Assembly (NCBI GenBank): GCA_027600665.1
Contig: JADGJL010000017.1
Span: 29,431 to 93,430 of the forward strand
Length of the DNA: 64,000 bases
Direction: 5' to 3'
Origin: Irineochytrium annulatum
Lineage: Eukaryota > Chytridiomycota > Chytridiomycetes > Chytridiales > Chytridiaceae
In this document: one piece after another, positions 58,534-64,000 of the stretch
Layout of the letters: every line of letters starts with the position of its first letter
How positions within the stretch are numbered: the first letter of the stretch is position 1
Position numbers and translations under genes: made by a program
The notes under the pieces: model-generated
Databases searched by the model: none
What the model was told of the DNA's origin: nothing
The model's input: the letters and a program-made list of their open reading frames with translations, nothing else

Positions 58534-61500
58534 TCAAACTGGCGTCACCACCGCAACCGCAACGTCCCTCGCCACCGTGATTGTTAGCGTCTGAACCGGA
58601 TTGGAGCCAGCGACAACCAGCATCGTCGTCATCGTCGGTGCCTGCATGATTGGCGGCGGGGGAACCATGGCGCCAGCGGTGGCAGTACCAGCGAGGCCAG
58701 CCACCGCTGGCGGACCCGTCGCGATAGCTGCGCCTGCCGCGCCTGCACCGACCGGCGGCAACGTGGGCGGGACACCAGATGCGGCTATGGGCGCCATGCC
58801 AACTCCAGCAACCGCACCTGCCGCCGCGGGCGCCGCGATCGGAGCCACGCTTCCACCGGTTGCTGGCGCCGCCGCCGAATCCGCGCCAGCAGCGACAGGC
58901 ACAGCTGGTATCGCAACAGGTGCTGCAACCGGAGCCGCGCTGGCGGCGACCGGGGCAATCGGGGCCGCGACTGGGGCCGCAATCGGAGCAGCGACCGGGG
59001 CAGTGTTGGGAGCAACAACCTGGGCTGTGCCAGCAGCAACCGGCGCCACAACCGGCGCCGCAACCGGCGCCGCAACCGGAGCAGCAATCGGAGCCGCAAC
59101 CGGGGCCCCAGCCGCGCCTGGAGCCACAACAGGAGCAGCGACCGGGGCCATAACCGGAGCCGCGCCAGCTGCTCCAGCCGCCTTCGCCCCACCGACCGCC
59201 CCGGCCGCTCCAACCGCCTTAGCCGCACCTCCAGCCGCTGCGGCAGCCCCCGCCGCCCCACCACAAGCCGTCGGCTTCGCGTTCGTCGGCGCGCCCTTCG
59301 CGTCAATCAGCCCGCACCCCTGCGCCAACGTGAACAGGTTGACGCCCATGAAGTTCATGTTCACAAACGACAGGCTCGTGCACACGCCTGCCGCGTCCAC
59401 GTTCGCCGTGATGGGCGACTTCGCAACGCCGAGGATCTTGTCGCACTTCAGGCCCGTGAACCCGGCGGCCCATCGCTGCCCCAGGAAGGTGTAGAGGTCC
59501 TTGCCCGCGGCCGGGGCGATCGAGGCGGCGTTGACCGTGAAGGGGGAGTCGGTCACGATGGAGGCCGCGCCGATCGTGACATAGTTCTGGCAGAAGGTCT
59601 TCATGTCGGCTGTGGCGGCGGCGGCGCCGCCGATGGGTGGCTGGTTGACCTGCGCGCGGTAGAGGTTCTGCTTTGCGACCGAGGCAGCGGCGCCGTTGGT
59701 CGTAAGGACCATCGGGTCGTTCATGGGGACGAGGGCGAGAGGCGCCTGCTGCAGGAGTCCGGCTTGGATCTCGTCGAGCGCTGCCGATGCTGCCATCGTG
59801 CGTCCGCCGTTTGTCAGATCGGGGGCCATGAAAGCAGCGCACTTTAGGTTGACGTCCATGAAGCTGACGAGGAGCTGGTTGTCGGACCCGTTCGTCTCGA
59901 CCGTGGCGCCGGGCATGGCGGCCATGTTCTCCGTCGTCATCTGCGCGACCTTGCCGTTGGCGTCCTGGAGAAAGGTGGCCATCATGTTGTCGGATGGGTC
60001 CATGTCAACCAGCTGGAACGCGCGGGTCGTATAGCATGCCGTCCCGTCCGCGCCGACGGCGCCTTTGGTCAGCCCGTTAACGGCCTGGCCGGCGACGGTT
60101 CCCTGAGTGCCCGCAGCGCCAGCGACAATCTGATTCTTGGCGATGGCCTTATTGACGGCCGCCCAGAAGTTGGCCGCATTGCAGGCGGCGAACTGCCCGA
60201 AGATGTCGCCTTTAACGTTGGGAAGGCCGTTAACGCAGTTGCCGGCCGCCGTATCGCCAGCAAGGGTGGTGGTCGCTCCATTGGTTCCGAAATGACAAGT
60301 AACGGCGTTGTTGGCAGGGAGCGTCGGGACAGTAGGCGCCACGAAGTTCGTGCCAGCGACGGCACCGGTGTTAACCAGGAGCGGATAGTAAACCGAGAGT
60401 GCGCCAGTGTCCGTGTCGATGATCGTGCAGTCAGCGAAACTATAGCATGCGAGTCAACACATCGCTCAGCAACCAAAAAAACGATGCTTAAAAGTCGATC
60501 TAGCACTCACGTTGCAACTTGGGTCTGATCACACCCCGAGACACGCCAAGGCGTGCTCATACCCGCGGCCGTAAGCGGATTTTGCGGCAGCGTAACGACG
60601 CAATTCATGTTAGCCACGGCCGCCGCCGCTGCAGTCGTCGCCGCCGCAGCCGCCGCGGCCATCGTCGTCACCGCCGTTGCCACGCCTTTGCCCGCACCGA
60701 TCATGTTCGTCATAGCGGCCGACACTGTGGCAGGCAGCGAGGCAGCCTTGCTGGTGGCCATAGTGACTGCAACAGGCGCGGCTGACATGCCAGCGGCGGC
60801 TGTAGCGGCCCTGGAGCTCGTCGTGGCCAGGGCGGAAGCTGTAGAGGCGGCGACAGCAGTGACGGCTGAAATAGGGAGGATAGCGGCGGTGGTTCCGGCA
60901 ACCGAAGTACGGGCGGTGGCGGCGGTGGCAGCGAGGGACGATGCAGCGCTTGTGGGAGCGGTAGCGCGGACGGTGGATGCGATAGCGTTGACGGCGGAAG
61001 TCACGGCGGCGCTAGAAGCGGCAACGGGTGCGTCGGCGATCTTCGATGCGGTGGCGGACGCGCTGGCTGAAGCCGGCTTCGCAGCGGCGGACGACGAAAT
61101 TGCTGGCGACGCGGCGGCCGCAGTCGATAAAGCGCCAGCGATGGACGCACCGGTAGCGGCTACATTGGGGTTGACGGGAGCTGACATCGTTGGGGCCTTA
61201 ACCGCAGGCACCACGGCCGCTGATGTCGAGACCGGCATTGCGGGGGCGGTGGCGGGCTTAGCGGCGACTGCGGACGTGGGGGCGGCCGCTATGATTGCAG
61301 GGGCGGATACGACCGATGAAGCCTTGGCTGTAGGCTGCGCCGCTGAGCTTGCCATAGGGGTTGCAACCACGGGCTTAGTGGAGAGCGGTGCTGCTGGGGC
61401 CGTGGCGATGGGCGCGGGCGCTGCCGCGGAGGTGACGACCGCGGGCGTAGCAGGGACCGTCACCGATGTCGGCTTTGCCGCGGGCGCAGCGGGCGGGGCC

Positions 61501-62951
61501 GCGGCTGGTGTGGAAGACGCAGGCACGACGACTGGATTCGCAGCGCCGACGCTGTTGACAGCTCGAGTGACGGCGGGAGAAGTCATGGGCGGTGCGGACG
61601 ATGCAGGCGCGACGACTGGCTTAGTTACGGCCCCGCTGACGGCAGGAGTGACGGCGGGAGCACCCGCGGCAGTAGGCATGAGCGTTGCTGCGGGAGGTAC
61701 GACCGGCTTCGCGACGGGGCCACTGACGGGCGGGGCGGCAGTCGCTGTTGCCACAACGGGGGCAGAGGCGACTGCAGGGGCCGCAACAGGGGCTGTAGGG
61801 GCTGCGACAAGAACAGCGGAAGCCATCGGGGGTTTATTGGGCGGCGGCGGTGCAGCAGCAACGGCTGGGCTGGCTGTTGGCACCTTGGCGGCAGTAGAGA
61901 TCGATGCAGGGAGAGCTGGGGGCGTGGCAGAAACCGGGGCTGCCGCCGAAGCAGCAGCCGGCGGAGCGGCCGGTGGAGGGGCCGGTGCCGGCTTGGCGGC
62001 TATTGGAACTGGTGGCGGCGCGGCAGCTGGCAACGCGACGGGTGCAGGGTTCGCGGCAGGCGCAGGTGCAGCTTGAGGGGCAGCAGTAACCGGAGGAGGT
62101 GCAGCCACCTTTGCGGGTGCAGTGGGCGGAGGTGCAGCCGCGGGAGGCACCGCCGCCTTTGCGGGTGCAGCCGGCGGAGGGGCAGCTTGAGGGGCAGCAG
62201 CTTGAGGGGCGGCAGCAGTTGCAGGAGAAGGTGCTGCCGCCTTCATGGGTGTAGCCGGCGGAGGGGCGGCAGCAGGAGGAGGTGCTACCGCCTTTACAGG
62301 TGAAGCCGGGGGAGGGACAGCAGCAGGAGCAGGTGCCGCTTGAGGGGCAGCAGCAGCCGGCGGGGGTGCAGCCACCTTTGCGGGTGCAACCGGCGGCGGG
62401 GCAGCAGCAGCAGCAGGAGGAGATGCAGCCGCCTTTGCAGGTGCAGCAGGCGGAGGTGCAGCCGCGGGTGGCACCGCCGCCTTCGCTGGCGCGGGTGCAG
62501 GGGGTGGAACCGGCTTGGCGGCAGGCGCGACGCTCGGTAGTGGGGCCGCGGGCTTTTTTTTTGAGAAGTGTAGAACGCGTTAAGTAAACAAAGAAGGAAG
62601 AAGAAGAAAAAGAGTTACCGCGGGCTTTGGGGCTGCCGGTGCCGGCGGTGGAGCCGCGGGTTTTGGAGCGGGTGCCGCAGGTGGAGCCGCGGGCTTCGGT
62701 GCCGCAGCCGGCGGTGGAGGCGCAGGCTTCGGTGCTGCAGCGGGCGGTGGGGCGGCTGGCTTCGGTGCTGCAGCGGGCGGTGGGGCGGCTGGCTTCGGAG
62801 CTGCTGCAGGTGGTGGAGCCGCAGGTTTCGGTGCTGCGGCCGGCACCTTAGCCGCAGGCGCCGCTGCTGCTGGCGACGGTGCTGCGGGCGACGGGGCAGC
62901 CGCGGCCGAGGCAATCAACGCCAGCAGGACGAGCGCGTTTACGAATCTCAT
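58534..62951 (-). CDS. large secreted Pro/Ala-rich protein with a Cys-containing core
   Basis: Three exons (62619-62951, 60511-62552, 58534-60439) join in frame to 1426 residues. Order: signal peptide (MRFVNALVLLALIASAAAA, cleavage near 19); about 90 residues of PAAPPPAAAPK units; about 200 residues of APAKAA/PPPAA units; a long Ala/Ser/Val/Thr-rich stretch resembling a mucin. A non-repetitive core of about 370 residues follows, with roughly 13 Cys (NMNCVVTLPQNPLTAAGMSTPW, SGCDQTQ, ADCTIIDTDTG, TFCQNYVTIG, LKCDKILGV, TACGG). Then come AAGAA and PVAAPVAAP repeats of about 250 residues, and a conserved tail, PPPPIMQAPTMTTM, ending TITVARDVAVAVVTPV. No membrane anchor or GPI signal is clear. Likely an extracellular or wall-associated structural glycoprotein; the family is not one I recognise. 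Confidence 0.8.
62620..62860. repeat. tandem 33-bp repeats coding PKPAAPPPAAA
   Basis: Inside the first exon of the large secreted-protein gene, units of about 33 bp encode 11-residue PKPAAPPPAAA-type repeats. At least two adjacent copies (about 62727-62792) are identical in DNA, which indicates recent expansion or homogenisation. Copy number may vary between strains and may be collapsed in assembly. Confidence 0.85.
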
Positions 62952-63736
62952 GGTGTTGGTGGTGGTGGCGTGGGAGGGACGGCGCGTTCCAACGTGATCC
63001 CGGTGTAAGGTATATCAGGTAAATGGATGGAGCCGGGGCCCGCGACCGGGTCGCGCCCTTTGTATCTTCCGCGTAGAGTGGCCCACGCCGAGGCTCCGAA
63101 CCGGGCAGCCCATCGAAACAGGGTGCTAATTAGCTGGACTGAGAGCTGAAAGCGTGCGCCCGCCCGCGAATGCGAACGCGGCGACCGCCCAGGACATGCA
63201 GAGGTGAGCCATGGGCGTGTTTGCAACACGAAATGAACAAGCCGCTAAATTGCGATCTTGGCAGGTTGCTAATTACTGTAATATTGAATACCCTGCATGA
63301 TAAAACAATCCCTTCTTAATTACCGAAGAAGACAAGGAAAACACGAAGCTATGATCTCCTTAAGCAGAAAAGTTATTAACAAAAAACGTGTTTCAGAACA
63401 AAATATGGCAGAAAGATACGGTGGCTTACAAATAGACTTTTGAATACAAGATAATTTCAACAGATTTACACGGCAAACCACAGGATATCTGAGAACAAAC
63501 TACGGCGCAAAAGCATACATCAAACGAAAGAAAAAAGGAAAAGGGATATCAACGAGCAACGCGCGGCGGGATCGTAGACATTCGAGCAAAAACGAAAAGC
63601 AACAAAGATGTGTAAACGATGCAAAAAAAATTGAGTGGGTGATATGAGTGAGCGTGAGTGATGCTGATTAAAACCTCACAAGAATCCAAACCCGACCTTA
63701 AATCTCCCAAAAGAGAAAGAAAAGTAAAAAGGGGAC
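62952..63736. promoter_or_regulatory. intergenic interval upstream of the secreted-protein gene
   Basis: 785 bp between two tandem paralogous minus-strand genes. The part next to 62951 should hold the promoter and 5' UTR of the large secreted protein; the part near 63736 is 3' UTR of the next gene. AT-rich after 63220. No specific element recognised. Confidence 0.4.
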
Positions 63737-64000
63737 TCAAATCGGCGTCACTACCACGACGGCAATGTCTTTCGCGACGGTGATCGTAAAAGTCTGCTTC
63801 GCATTCGCGCCAGCGACGGCCACCATCGTCGTCATCGTTGGCGCCTGCATGATCGGCGGCGGGGGGACAACCGCGGCCGTGGCGACAGCTCCGGCTCCGC
63901 CTGCCGCGCCTGCATTGACCTGCGGCAACGCGGGCGGGGGGACGATGACAACGGGTGGTGGGGCAGCGCCTGCAGCGCCGGGGATAATTGGGGCCGGAAG
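63737..64000 (-). CDS. C-terminal part of a tandem paralog of the secreted protein
   Basis: The open minus-strand frame runs off the right edge and encodes 87 residues: an Ala/Pro/Gly-rich stretch, then VVPPPPIMQAPTMTTM, then a tail ending TITVAKDIAVVVVTPI and a TGA at 63737. Over the last 42 residues 32 are identical to the gene at 58534-62951, including all 14 residues of the PPPPIMQAPTMTTM block. The two genes are in tandem on the same strand, so this is a local duplication. The upstream part, including any signal peptide and Cys core, is outside the window. Confidence 0.85.
   Translation of the reverse strand, partial: LPAPIIPGAAGAAPPPVVIVPPPALPQVNAGAAGGAGAVATAAVVPPPPIMQAPTMTTMVAVAGANAKQTFTITVAKDIAVVVVTPI

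Noticed and set aside
58601..59494. 297-codon plus-strand open frame
   Set aside because: Again antisense to the repeat-rich third exon of the secreted-protein gene, without splice partners or a domain.
60553..62076. 507-codon open frame on the plus strand
   Set aside because: It is antisense to the Pro/Ala-rich exon of the secreted-protein gene. Its Ala/Gly/Val-rich reading is the mirror of GC-rich Ala/Pro codons, and the opposite strand has a signal peptide, splice sites and a conserved tail.

Overview
The window is eukaryotic and reads as the nuclear genome of a zoosporic (chytrid-like) fungus. Genes are dense and split by many short GT-AG introns of roughly 40-110 nt. ATP-citrate synthase is a single fused chain, as in animals and many non-ascomycete fungi. 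Two genes are restricted to organisms with motile cilia: DAW1/ODA16 and CFAP298. Fungal-type PET127 and SMP3/PIGZ and a Sos7-like kinetochore gene support a fungus. GC content is high in exons. All exon coordinates below were deduced by hand from splice signals and family conservation.

Layout. 1-995: 3' end of an IQ-motif gene (+). 996-3262: no supported gene, two inverted repeats. 3263-7443: ATP-citrate synthase (+). 8767-10781: ARP6 (+). 10934-13861: divergent ciliary pair DAW1 (-) and CFAP298 (+). 13992-16450: PET127 (-). 16531-17663: two small unknown genes. 17682-19163: RPA49 (+). 19324-23493: ISWI (+). 23550-27545: RRP4 (-) and an RBM26/27-type RNA-binding gene (+), divergent. 27795-29873: Sos7-like (+). 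30048-32233: hexose-6-phosphate epimerase (-) and C3HC zinc finger gene (+), divergent. 32492-34972: PAN3 (-). 36037-36674: PPIL1-like cyclophilin (+). 37029-38608: CaMKK-type kinase (-). 39239-40030: mitochondrial bL9 (+). 40816-42505: B-type cyclin (+). 42841-46252: Ser-rich hypothetical and C2H2 factor (both -), with a 10-N gap between them. 46627-51434: PP2A scaffold A subunit (-) and GPI mannosyltransferase 4 (+), divergent. 51596-53235: thiolase (+). 54127-56085: two-TM sensor-like protein (+). 56375-57637: MPDU1 (-). 58534-62951: very large secreted Pro/Ala-rich protein (-). 63737-64000: C-terminal end of its tandem paralog (-).

Functionally this is mostly housekeeping: chromatin (ARP6, ISWI), RNA polymerase I, RNA decay (RRP4, PAN3), mitochondrial expression (PET127, bL9m), cell cycle (cyclin B, PP2A-A, Sos7) and ER glycosylation (PIGZ, MPDU1). 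Lineage-specific interest lies in the ciliary divergent pair, the stand-alone two-TM sensor and the tandem secreted Pro/Ala-rich family at the right end. Several neighbouring genes share very short divergent promoters (18-87 bp).
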